A DNA stretch of 47,865 nt from CAZFDT01 sp964518335 (GTDB lineage: Bacteria; Planctomycetota; Phycisphaerae; Phycisphaerales; Phycisphaeraceae): contig CAZFDT010000040.1 in the NCBI GenBank assembly GCA_964518335.1, positions 1 to 47,865 of the forward strand, read 5' to 3'. Below the pieces are notes generated by a model. The model was given only the letters and a program-made list of their open reading frames with translations, did not search any database and had not been told where the DNA came from. The position numbers and the translations under genes are program-made. Below, one piece after another: positions 41,017 to 47,865 of the stretch (within the stretch, counting starts at the first letter, position 1; the number at the start of each line of letters is the position of its first letter).

Positions 41017-42062
41017 CCGACACTCCTTCCGCTCCGTCGCCGCCGGCCGCGTCGTACATCGAGGAAAGCACGCTGCGCCTGATCCTGCGCAAGTTCGGCT
41101 CGGTGGGGGCGCTGGCCATCGTCTTCGCGCTTTTCGCCGCCATGCGGCCTGACACCTTCCCCACGCTCGACAACGTACAGATCATGGCCCTGCAGACCGC
41201 CGTCATCGGCACCGCGGCCCTGGGTATGACGCTCATCATCATCGCCGGCGGGATCGATCTGTCCGTCGGCTCGCAGATCGCGCTGACGACCGTTGCAGTG
41301 GCCTGGGCCATGGCCAAGCTGGGTGGCGAGGACGTGGTCATGGGTGTGGCCGACCCCCAGCCGTGGCTGCCGTGGCTGGGGATTCTCGTCGGTTTGCTCG
41401 TCGGTGCGGCGGCGGGATTCACCATCGGCGCGCTCGTCACCGGGCTGCGCCTGGCGCCGTTCATCGTGACCCTGGGCACGTGGGGCGCGATTCGTGGCAC
41501 CGCCAAGGGCATGGCTGGTGAACAGATGGTCCTGGCGCCCACGACCTGGCTCAACGACCTGCTGCGAACGGTCGGGCCCGATCGTCAATGGATGCTCGTG
41601 CCCCTTGGCGTGTGGCTCATGATCGTGCTGGCCCTGCTTGTCGCCGGTCTGCTTCGATTCACCGTCCTGGGTCGGCATATCTTCGCCATCGGCTCCAACG
41701 AGCTGACCGCCCGCCTCTGCGGCGTGCCCGTCGCCCGAACCAAGATCATTGTCTATGCCCTCGGCGGCATGTTCGCAGGCCTCGCAGGCGTGCTGCAGTT
41801 CTCCTACCTCACCGTCGGCGATCCCACTACTGCCGGCGGTTATGAATTGGACGTCATCGCCGCCGTCGTCATCGGCGGCGCCAGCCTCGCCGGTGGGCAG
41901 GGCTCCATCCTCGGCACGCTCGTGGGCGCCTTCATCATGACCGTCGTCCGCAACGGCTGCACCAAGATGGGCTATCCCAACTGGGTGCAGGAAATTGTCA
42001 CCGGCGCGATCATCGTTGCGGCAGTCACGCTCGACCGCCTGCGCCATCGCCGCCAGACGTGA
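41013..42062 (+). CDS. Sugar ABC importer permease (RbsC type)
   Basis: The 349-residue membrane protein has about 8-10 hydrophobic helices. The family signatures are AALGMTLIIIAGGIDLSVGS near residue 70-90 and AVVIGGASLAGGQGSILGTL near residue 285-305, the latter the coupling region to the ATPase. The preceding helix has the typical GRHIFAIGSNELTARLCGVP. Only one permease gene is present, as usual for ribose-type importers, which work with a homodimer. Start and upstream stop overlap in ATGA. It converges with the anti-sigma gene, 25 bases away, with no evident terminator between. Confidence 0.95.
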   Translation: MTDTPSAPSPPAASYIEESTLRLILRKFGSVGALAIVFALFAAMRPDTFPTLDNVQIMALQTAVIGTAALGMTLIIIAGGIDLSVGSQIALTTVAVAWAMAKLGGEDVVMGVADPQPWLPWLGILVGLLVGAAAGFTIGALVTGLRLAPFIVTLGTWGAIRGTAKGMAGEQMVLAPTTWLNDLLRTVGPDRQWMLVPLGVWLMIVLALLVAGLLRFTVLGRHIFAIGSNELTARLCGVPVARTKIIVYALGGMFAGLAGVLQFSYLTVGDPTTAGGYELDVIAAVVIGGASLAGGQGSILGTLVGAFIMTVVRNGCTKMGYPNWVQEIVTGAIIVAAVTLDRLRHRRQT

Positions 42063-42087
42063 GCGCGCCGACGTAGCCGACCGACGG

Positions 42088-42342
42088 TCACGGGGAGCCA
42101 TGGGCCGTTCGTGCGGCCAGAATGGCCTGGATCAGATCGTCGGGCACATCGGCGGGAAGCGTCTGATCGTTCTCGGTTCGATACGCGGCCTTGCCCAAGG
42201 CAAGCGTGATGCGGTAGCTGCGCAGGTAGTTGGTGCAGTCGATGCATGCGGCCAGGTGCTGCTCGAACACGTCGCGCTGCGCTGGCGACAACGTGCCGTC
42301 AAGATAATCGTCGAGAAAACGGATGAGTTCCTTGCACGTCAC
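42088..42342 (-). CDS. Small zinc-finger anti-sigma factor
   Basis: The 84-residue protein has the ZAS signature HLAACIDC (H29, C33, C36; HX3CX2C), with an additional C3 near the N-terminus that could be the fourth zinc ligand. No membrane segment follows, so it should be a soluble anti-sigma factor that holds the ECF sigma factor encoded just upstream. Loss of zinc by oxidation is a common release mechanism in such proteins. Its start overlaps the sigma stop by 4 bases (ATGA). The tail (TENDQTLPADVPDDLIQAIL) is acidic with no recognised domain. Confidence 0.9.
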   Translation of the reverse strand: MTCKELIRFLDDYLDGTLSPAQRDVFEQHLAACIDCTNYLRSYRITLALGKAAYRTENDQTLPADVPDDLIQAILAARTAHGSP

Positions 42343-43022
42343 AACGCACCTCCAAGTTGCGGCGCCAGCAGGGTGCGCAGAGCCTGTCGCGCACGATGCA
42401 ACCGCGTTTTGATGACCCCCGCATTGACGTTGAGCAGCCGGGCCGCCTCCTCGGTGCTCAACTCCTCGATGTCGCGCAGCATGAGCACGGTGCGGTAGGT
42501 CTCGGGCAATTGGTCGATGCAGCGACGTACGGTGTCGCGGGTCTCACGATGCTGCGCCAGAGCGTCGGGATCGCCGCCCCACGATGCCCCGGGAGCAATG
42601 CGATGCCCATCGGGCTCGTGATAGCGGGGCAGCATGTCGTCGATCGACTGTTCGCGGATGCGGCGGCGGGAACGGAGGCGCATCAAGCAGGCGCGCACGA
42701 CGATGCTGTGCAGCCACGTGCCCAGGCAAGACCCGCCTTGAAATGATCCGATGCAGCGAAAGACGTTGACGAACGCATCCTGCACCGCATCGTTGGCGTC
42801 CGATTCGTTGCGCATGAAACGCAGTGCGACGGCCAGCATTCGCGGGGCGTAATGGCGCACCAGTTGCTCGTAAGCCGCAGCTTCATTCTGACGCAGGCGG
42901 GCGAGTAGCTCCATCTCCGCCGCCGCTCTGTCGGCGGCAACGGTCGCCGTGTGCGCTTCACCCGCTATGAGGGGTTGCTGATCCACTGCAGATTCCCATC
43001 CCCAGATGCTGGCGTTGGTCAT
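42339..43022 (-). CDS. ECF-type RNA polymerase sigma factor
   Basis: The 227-residue protein has region 2 at about 50-120 (LVRHYAPRMLAVALRFMRNE, ANDAVQDAFVNVFRCI, LGTWLHSIVVRACLMRLRSR) and region 4 at about 165-220 (LPETYRTVLMLRDIEELSTE, EAARLLNVNAGVIKTRLHRA). The first 35 residues are an extra, weakly conserved extension. It belongs to the RpoE-like group and is probably kept inactive by the zinc anti-sigma factor downstream. Both its ends overlap neighbours by 4 bases, so HEAT protein, sigma and anti-sigma are translated together. No gene for a membrane stress sensor is seen. Confidence 0.94.
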   Translation of the reverse strand: MTNASIWGWESAVDQQPLIAGEAHTATVAADRAAAEMELLARLRQNEAAAYEQLVRHYAPRMLAVALRFMRNESDANDAVQDAFVNVFRCIGSFQGGSCLGTWLHSIVVRACLMRLRSRRRIREQSIDDMLPRYHEPDGHRIAPGASWGGDPDALAQHRETRDTVRRCIDQLPETYRTVLMLRDIEELSTEEAARLLNVNAGVIKTRLHRARQALRTLLAPQLGGAL

Positions 43023-44263
43023 GCGCGACGCAGCACGCCGATGGCCGCCGTCGCCAGCTGCGCCACGATGTAGTTCCCGTCGTTCACATAGCGCTGAATG
43101 TCGTCCACAGCGTCGCGGCCATGCGGGCCCAGGCCCATCAAGCCCACGAGCGCGGCGACCTTGGTCGCCGCATCGCCGTCGCGCAGCATACGCAGCAGTT
43201 GCGGTTTCATGCTCACGGGCGTCGCCGCCGACTCACCCAAGCCCAACGCGGCGTACCAGCGAATCTGCTCGTCGGCGTCATCGAGCAGGGGGGCGAACCA
43301 GGCCGCCGCCTGCGCCGCGTCGGCGCTGAGCAGGGTTCGCATGGCCTGGGTGTCCGTGCGCCGGTCAAGCCGGCCCGCGGCGCGCAGCATGATGTGCAAC
43401 TGCAGCGCCTCGCGCAGCCATGGACGCGCATGGCACGCAGTCTGTTCAATCGCCGCGACGACGGCCTGCCGCACCGCGGCATCCGCGTCGTCGAGCCGTT
43501 CAGCCAGCGCGACTGCTGCCTTCTGCGCCTCCACGCCCAGGTCGCCCAGCCCCACGGCGGCCAGGCGTCGCACCGTGGCGTCGGCGTCGCCCAGCGCCGA
43601 TTCGAACACACCGACCACGCTGGGCATATCCCCACGATGGGCCGACAGCAGCCGCACCGCCGTCTGTCGCACGCCGGCGTCACCGTCGTGAATCGCCTGT
43701 CGCAACGACTGCACCGTCTGCTCCGCTTCGTGATCGAGCCGGTCCAGAGTGTCCAGCGCTGCGGCTCGCACCCCGGGCTGTGCATCGCTGGTCATTTGCA
43801 GCACCATGGCATAGGCCGACGGCCGCAACTCGTGCGGTACGTCGGCGACCAGCTCGATCGCCGGCAGCCGCACCGTGTCGTCGATGTCGTTCACTGCAGC
43901 GATCAGGGCTCGCCATGTGGCCGCGTCAATCGTCGCTCGGCCGGCAAACGCCGCTACCGCCGCGCGTCGGACCGTGGCGTTGATATCCCGCAGCCGTTCG
44001 TTCAGCGCCGCTTCGATACGTGACGCCTGCTCTCCCCAGGAGTCGAGGGCGCCCAGGGCCTCGACCACGGCCAGACGCGCTTCGCAATCGCTATCGCACG
44101 CCGCCGCCGCCAACGCCGCCACGATGCTCCCGCTCCGTAGCGGACCGCACTCGCCCATCGCGACATCGGACGCCAGCAGCGGCAGCGTCCGCGCAGCCTG
44201 GGCGCGCAGGCGCCGATCATCACTCGTCAACTGATTCACGGCGGTGTCGAGTATCGCGTCCAC
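43019..44263 (-). CDS. HEAT-repeat protein
   Basis: The 414-residue protein consists almost wholly of HEAT/armadillo-like helical repeats of about 31-38 residues, each with the D-x-x-VR-x-A-A pattern (for example DGDAGVRQTAVRLLSAHRGD, DADATVRRLAAVGLGDLGVE and DADAAVRQAVVAAIEQTACH). No signal peptide and no catalytic domain are present. Such solenoids bind other proteins. It is the first gene of the sigma/anti-sigma operon, with a 4-base overlap to the sigma gene, so it may modulate this regulatory pair. This role is inferred from coupling only. Confidence 0.88.
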   Translation of the reverse strand: MDAILDTAVNQLTSDDRRLRAQAARTLPLLASDVAMGECGPLRSGSIVAALAAAACDSDCEARLAVVEALGALDSWGEQASRIEAALNERLRDINATVRRAAVAAFAGRATIDAATWRALIAAVNDIDDTVRLPAIELVADVPHELRPSAYAMVLQMTSDAQPGVRAAALDTLDRLDHEAEQTVQSLRQAIHDGDAGVRQTAVRLLSAHRGDMPSVVGVFESALGDADATVRRLAAVGLGDLGVEAQKAAVALAERLDDADAAVRQAVVAAIEQTACHARPWLREALQLHIMLRAAGRLDRRTDTQAMRTLLSADAAQAAAWFAPLLDDADEQIRWYAALGLGESAATPVSMKPQLLRMLRDGDAATKVAALVGLMGLGPHGRDAVDDIQRYVNDGNYIVAQLATAAIGVLRRA

Positions 44264-44369
44264 GACGAGCCATCCTAACCACAGCCTGTCCTTCTCCGAA
44301 GCGTCGGGAAGGTGGCGTGATCACTGTGGGATGCCGCTGTCGCCGGGGAGGTTACACGCCGCCAGCTTG

Positions 44370-45308
44370 TCAGTGCATCTCCACGCTCACGGTGCCCAGG
44401 CCGCCGCGGTAATAGTGGAAGTGGACGTTGGGGTGGTCGGCCAGCAGCGACATGGGCACGCTGGTGTCGGGGATTTGCTTGCTGATCATCAGGGCGCTGA
44501 GGCGCATGCCGAAGGGATTGTCATGGTGCCCGGGATGCCAGATGCTGACCTTGTCAGCCTTCCACGTTTCGACCGGGCCGACGGTGCAGGCCCGCGTGGG
44601 CACGCTGGGCACATAGCCTCCGCCGCTGGTGCGTGCGTTCTGGATTACCGTCATCGGATGCAGGTCGGTCACGCGCGTGCTGAGCTTGCGGTATTCGGCG
44701 GGCGGCGGGGGATTGTCCTTGTACTTTCCTGTTCGCTTGGGCGGGTCGTTAAATGCCCAGTGTTTGACCTCGCCCTGGCCTCCCTGCATGACTGCGCAGC
44801 GCACGGCGTCGTAGCTCCTGGAGTACGCGTCGAGGTCGCCAATGGGGAAATGCAGGTTGGTTTTGGGCAACTGCAGCTTTCGATCGATACGGGCAAAGCA
44901 CAAGTCCATGTCGGCCTTGGCGAACCCCAGTGGAAATTCCAGCCCCACCGGCTGACCCTCTTCATCAACCCATTCATCCATGCCCCAGAAGTGCGCGTCG
45001 TGCTTTTTCAGGTCCAGTCCGATCGCGTTGACGATCCGCGCCACCAGCGGCAACTGCTCGGTCGGGCCGATCGGCCCACAGATGCCGCAGGGATTGTCCG
45101 GCGTGGACTGCCTCCACGCAGCGATGTACTCCAGCGCCTCGGCGGTGAAGAACTCCTCCAGCGTATCGTAGAAGCTGATCTGGAAACCCTCCCGTGACAG
45201 GCCTTTGAGCTTGCGTTCGTCGAGCCGGGCGGCGTCCTCGAGAATGTCCGAAGGAAGCGTGGTGTAGTCCCACCATTCGGGGGCCACTTTGCTGATGGGT
45301 CGTGCCAT
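44370..45308 (-). CDS. Diverged glucosamine-6-phosphate deaminase-like (NagB/sugar isomerase) protein
   Basis: The 312-residue protein starts at ATG 45308 behind AAGGAGAT, 13 bases after the deacetylase stop. NagB-type marks are HFWGMDEWVDEEG (D111, matching the NagB base D72 in its MDEYV segment) and GGQGEVKHWAFNDP (H183, matching NagB H143 in GxGxDGHIAFNEP). Two triad members differ: the Asp of DGH is Val181 and the Glu of FNEP is Asp188. The phosphate-binding loop is IGPTEQLP rather than the standard GSTP type. It may thus act on a related amino sugar or an unphosphorylated one. It is longer than NagB (266 in E. coli) by about 45 residues, mostly at the N-terminus. Confidence 0.8.
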   Translation of the reverse strand: MARPISKVAPEWWDYTTLPSDILEDAARLDERKLKGLSREGFQISFYDTLEEFFTAEALEYIAAWRQSTPDNPCGICGPIGPTEQLPLVARIVNAIGLDLKKHDAHFWGMDEWVDEEGQPVGLEFPLGFAKADMDLCFARIDRKLQLPKTNLHFPIGDLDAYSRSYDAVRCAVMQGGQGEVKHWAFNDPPKRTGKYKDNPPPPAEYRKLSTRVTDLHPMTVIQNARTSGGGYVPSVPTRACTVGPVETWKADKVSIWHPGHHDNPFGMRLSALMISKQIPDTSVPMSLLADHPNVHFHYYRGGLGTVSVEMH

Positions 45309-45321
45309 GGGTCGATCTCCT

Positions 45322-46083
45322 TTAGTTGAGCAGCGTGGCGAGCAGATCGTCATGAGGGAAGGCGTGGCCGCGGTGTTGCACGAACGCTTCGGCGTAAGGG
45401 GCGCCGGCTAACTGACCTCGCGCGGCGCCGTGACGCTTCATCGCATCGATGTACTCATCCATGCCATGGTGGGCGCGAAGCCACTGGCGCTGCGAGGCAT
45501 GACAGGCCAGCAGCTCCGTCTTGCGGTCGATCACAGTGGTGATGTCCACCAACGTCGTCGGCGCGACGGGTTGGCCCGTGTATGGGTCGAGCCCTTCCAC
45601 GGGGTCGGCGTAATACAAATGAGGCACAATTGAGCCTTCGATGCGCGGCAGCGACGAGGCGTTGGGCATCGCGTAGCTGAAACAGGCGCTGCGCGCCAGC
45701 AGGTGGACCTGTTCGTGATCGAGCATGTAGTCGTGACGGGGGTGAGTGAACACCACCGTCGGAGCGATCGTTCGGAACAGGTCGATGGTCTTTCGGTTTG
45801 TAGGGCGGTCAAAGATGACCTGCACGTCGCGTTCTTCGAGGCAATGGTATGTGGCGCCGAGCAGGTCGGCTGCGCGTCGGGCCTCCTGTCGGCGTTGGGC
45901 GCTGATCTGATCGGGACCGACCGTGGCTGAACCGCAGTCGCCGGACGTGGCCGTGGCGATGTGCAGGGTCCATCCCAGTTGCCCCAGTCGCACGAGCGTG
46001 CCGCCACAGAGAATTTCCATGTCATCGGGGTGTGCCATGAACGCCAGGGCGACGCGGCGAGCAGTAGGGTTGGGTGAAGTCAT
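45322..46083 (-). CDS. PIG-L/LmbE-family N-acetylglucosaminyl deacetylase
   Basis: The 253-residue protein has the zinc-binding motif AHPDDME (H18, D21 as ligands; D20 as catalytic base) and a second His cluster HPRHDYMLDHEQVH (about 114-127) that supplies the third ligand. The N-terminal Rossmann-like part fits the PIG-L fold. Such enzymes remove acetyl groups from GlcNAc units in small molecules, as in MshB, BshB or diacetylchitobiose deacetylase. No signal peptide, so it acts in the cytoplasm. Its start overlaps the GntR-UTRA stop by 4 bases, and the NagB-like gene follows, which suggests GlcNAc-containing compounds are deacetylated and then isomerised/deaminated. Confidence 0.92.
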   Translation of the reverse strand: MTSPNPTARRVALAFMAHPDDMEILCGGTLVRLGQLGWTLHIATATSGDCGSATVGPDQISAQRRQEARRAADLLGATYHCLEERDVQVIFDRPTNRKTIDLFRTIAPTVVFTHPRHDYMLDHEQVHLLARSACFSYAMPNASSLPRIEGSIVPHLYYADPVEGLDPYTGQPVAPTTLVDITTVIDRKTELLACHASQRQWLRAHHGMDEYIDAMKRHGAARGQLAGAPYAEAFVQHRGHAFPHDDLLATLLN

Positions 46084-46805
46084 GAGAGGGCTGCCGTGGA
46101 CGCCACACGAAACAGGTCGTGGCGGTACCAGGTGACGAACACGCCCGCCGGTTCGCCGGCGGCGTCGAAGTAGGTGCTGACTTCCTTGAGGAGCGGCGCG
46201 CCGGGGACGACGTGGAGCCAGCGAGCCTGATCGCTGCCGGCGGCGACCGCCTCCAGGGACTGATGGATGCGCGTCAGGCGGATGCCACTGACCTCGCGCC
46301 AGCGTTCGATAAAATCGAGCCGTGCCAGGTCATCGGGTGCAAGTGCAGCGGCTTCGCCGGCCGTCAGGTAGGCTTCGTCGTACGCCGCGGGTCTGCGCTT
46401 GAGCATGTCGATTCGACGGGCAAAGAGCACGCGGTCGCCGCGGCGCTCGCCCATCAGGTCGGCAATCACGGCTGGCGCAGCTCGCCACGACCAGCCTGCG
46501 AGCCTGCGCCGCAGCAGCGGTGCGTCGCGGGTGATCGACCCCGTGAAGTCGCAGTTGAGCAGCGTGATCTTTCTGGCGGGCACGCGGTTGACGAACGTTC
46601 CGCTGCCCGCGCGCCGTCGCACCAGGCGCTCGTCCTCAAGGATCGCCATGGCGCGGCGGACGGTGATCCGCGACGTGCTGAAACTGCGGCAAAGCTCGGT
46701 TTCGGTCGGCAGCCGCTGGCCCGGCTCAAACTCCCCGCGGGCGATGCGGCGGCGCAGGTTGTCGGCGACCACCCCGTAAGCCGTGCTCGTGCGGATCGCG
46801 GCCAT
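46080..46805 (-). CDS. GntR-family regulator, HutC/UTRA type
   Basis: The 241-residue protein has an N-terminal GntR winged helix (RIARGEFEPGQRLPTETEL, ITVRRAMAILEDERLVRRR, GSGTFVNR, residues 10-75). A UTRA effector domain follows (about 90-235, with GDRVLFARRIDMLKRRPAAY and PLLKEVSTYFDAAGEPAGVF). UTRA proteins such as NagR and DasR sense amino-sugar phosphates, which suits the deacetylase and NagB-like genes it precedes. No ribosome-binding site is visible before its ATG; the AT-rich promoter region starts only a few bases upstream, so it may be translated from a leaderless or near-leaderless mRNA. Confidence 0.93.
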   Translation of the reverse strand: MAAIRTSTAYGVVADNLRRRIARGEFEPGQRLPTETELCRSFSTSRITVRRAMAILEDERLVRRRAGSGTFVNRVPARKITLLNCDFTGSITRDAPLLRRRLAGWSWRAAPAVIADLMGERRGDRVLFARRIDMLKRRPAAYDEAYLTAGEAAALAPDDLARLDFIERWREVSGIRLTRIHQSLEAVAAGSDQARWLHVVPGAPLLKEVSTYFDAAGEPAGVFVTWYRHDLFRVASTAALS

Positions 46806-46951
46806 CGCAAAATATCATAATGTTATAATAATTTGACCGCAAGCGTCGCCCGCGTCTGCAGGCGCATGCCGCAGTCCTTAGCATCGACTCTGCTGCGATC
46901 TCGACGATGACACTTGCGTTCTGCCGCCACCGCGTGACGGTCGGGCCGCCT
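46806..46951. promoter_or_regulatory. AT-rich promoter region of the amino-sugar operon
   Basis: The first 30 bases (46806-46835) are strongly AT-rich in a GC-rich context and contain ATAATGTTAT (46818-46827; arms ATAA/TTAT) and, on the minus strand, TATGAT as a -10-like element. It is the probable promoter and operator of the GntR-UTRA operon. The rest, toward the 3' end of the esterase gene, holds no supported feature. Confidence 0.4.
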
Positions 46952-47767
46952 CTATGGCGACGCTTCAGCGGAGGTGTTCGCCCGCTTTTGGCTGAACAGC
47001 CAGTCCACCAGGCCCGGCGTCTGCATGATCCGGGCGTAATGTCCGGCGCCCGCCAGCTCGGTGTAGATGATCTGCTTGCCGCCGACACGTCGGATCGCCT
47101 CGACCATCTCGCGTGAGCCCGAGACGGGAACCAGCGCGTCCTGATCGCCATGAAAGTTCCAGATCGGCACGTCCTTGATCAGATCGGCCTTGCCGGGATC
47201 GCCCGCGCCGCAGTTGATGATGGCAGCGGCAAAGGTGTCGGGCCGGCGAATCAGCGCATCCCACGCGCCGTACCCACCCATCGACTGCCCCGCCACGTAA
47301 ACTCGGTCAGCATCGATGCTGTACGCACCTGTCACCTCGTCCACAATGTCCAGGGCCAGGGTTAGTTCATCGCTCATGGTGATCTGTTCCGAGTCGTACG
47401 AGCCGTGTCGCCAGGGGATGTTGACCCACTGTTTGCCCCTCGGGCATTGCGGTATGAGGACGAAACACGGATGGCGTTGCTGCATGTCGTCAGCGATCAG
47501 GATCGCGCCGGTTTCCGTGCCGCGGCCCATGTTGTCGTCACCGCGACCGCGGGCGCCGTGCAGGCACAGCACCAGAGGATACTTCGTCGTCGCGTCGTAG
47601 CCCTTGGGAATCAGGAGCCGATATGGCATGCCCTTGTGCGTGAAGGCCTTGCAGTGATCAGGCAACGTCCGCGGCCGCGCGGGAGCCTCTTCGTTGTCCT
47701 GCTCCTGGGCTATGGCGGTGACCGTCGGGAACAGGCAGATCAAGATCAACTGCAGCACACGAGACAT
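46952..47767 (-). CDS. Secreted alpha/beta-hydrolase esterase
   Basis: The 271-residue protein from ATG 47767 has a signal peptide ending near TAIAQ (a start at 47785 adds six residues). The oxyanion region LCLHGARGRG (67-76), nucleophile elbow AGQSMGGYG (S162), D210 in HGDQDALVP and H243 in AGAGHYA form a complete catalytic triad. It resembles the secreted PHB-depolymerase-like/carbohydrate-esterase hydrolases that planctomycetes often encode. Removal of ester groups (acetyl or feruloyl) from polysaccharide is plausible but the substrate is unknown. It is on its own transcription unit at the window edge; the last 98 bases show no further gene. Confidence 0.88.
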   Translation of the reverse strand: MSRVLQLILICLFPTVTAIAQEQDNEEAPARPRTLPDHCKAFTHKGMPYRLLIPKGYDATTKYPLVLCLHGARGRGDDNMGRGTETGAILIADDMQQRHPCFVLIPQCPRGKQWVNIPWRHGSYDSEQITMSDELTLALDIVDEVTGAYSIDADRVYVAGQSMGGYGAWDALIRRPDTFAAAIINCGAGDPGKADLIKDVPIWNFHGDQDALVPVSGSREMVEAIRRVGGKQIIYTELAGAGHYARIMQTPGLVDWLFSQKRANTSAEASP

Positions 47768-47865
47768 GGAGCTTTCCCTTCGCAACGGCGTCCATAATGC
47801 TCCCGGCGACTAAGAGCACCTAAAAGAACTCTTGACGGAATCTTCGCCTGCAGATGACGCTGCAG

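Overview
The window is high-GC bacterial DNA and most likely comes from a planctomycete, probably of class Phycisphaerae. The reasons are the combination of several PEP-CTERM-tagged exported proteins, four short pseudopilin-like proteins with FTL(I/V)EL N-termini, very large secreted beta-propeller proteins, an HTH-receiver fusion and dense two-component signalling. This assignment rests on gene content only.

Layout. (1) 1-6264, signalling block: the end of a UDP-glucuronate decarboxylase; a histidine kinase whose N-terminus matches the plant/cyanobacterial ethylene-binding domain and whose PAS domain carries the FixL haem residues; a stand-alone receiver; a CsrA-receiver fusion; a HAD phosphatase (minus strand); a zinc alcohol dehydrogenase; an HTH-receiver protein with a GGA-rich leader; and, just downstream, a GGA-rich structured RNA candidate ending in a strong terminator. 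(2) 6337-18143, minus-strand operon A: GntR/LacI-type regulator, pseudopilin, then three very large secreted propeller proteins. (3) 18223-20756: a large palindromic repeat, then a RACo-type corrinoid-activating ferredoxin coupled to a DUF1638 protein. (4) 21054-31126, plus-strand cassette B: LacI regulator, three PEP-CTERM proteins (LamG-like, BNR-4 lyase-like, beta-repeat), two pseudopilins and a clan-A glycoside hydrolase with a CBM9-like tail. (5) 31507-37954, cassette C: GntR/LacI-type regulator with a perfect palindromic operator, PEP-CTERM protein, pseudopilin, a secreted protein of unknown function and an alpha/alpha-toroid-like protein. (6) 38453-42062: an ATP-driven sugar importer (binding protein, double ATPase, permease). 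(7) 42088-44263: HEAT-repeat protein, ECF sigma factor and zinc anti-sigma factor, overlapping by 4 bases at each junction. (8) 44370-46805: GntR-UTRA regulator, PIG-L deacetylase and a diverged NagB-like isomerase, an amino-sugar operon. (9) A secreted esterase.

Two themes stand out. First, 731-6264 can be read as a gas- or redox-sensing two-component pathway with RNA as its output: sensor kinase, receivers, a phosphorylatable CsrA, and a candidate CsrA-sequestering RNA a few genes away. Second, 6337-37954 repeats one recipe three times: a sugar-type transcription regulator, then pseudopilin(s), PEP-CTERM proteins in two of the three, and secreted carbohydrate-active or propeller proteins. 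This suggests planctomycete polysaccharide-utilisation loci that each carry their own surface-display or secretion parts. All functional links are inferred from sequence and gene order.
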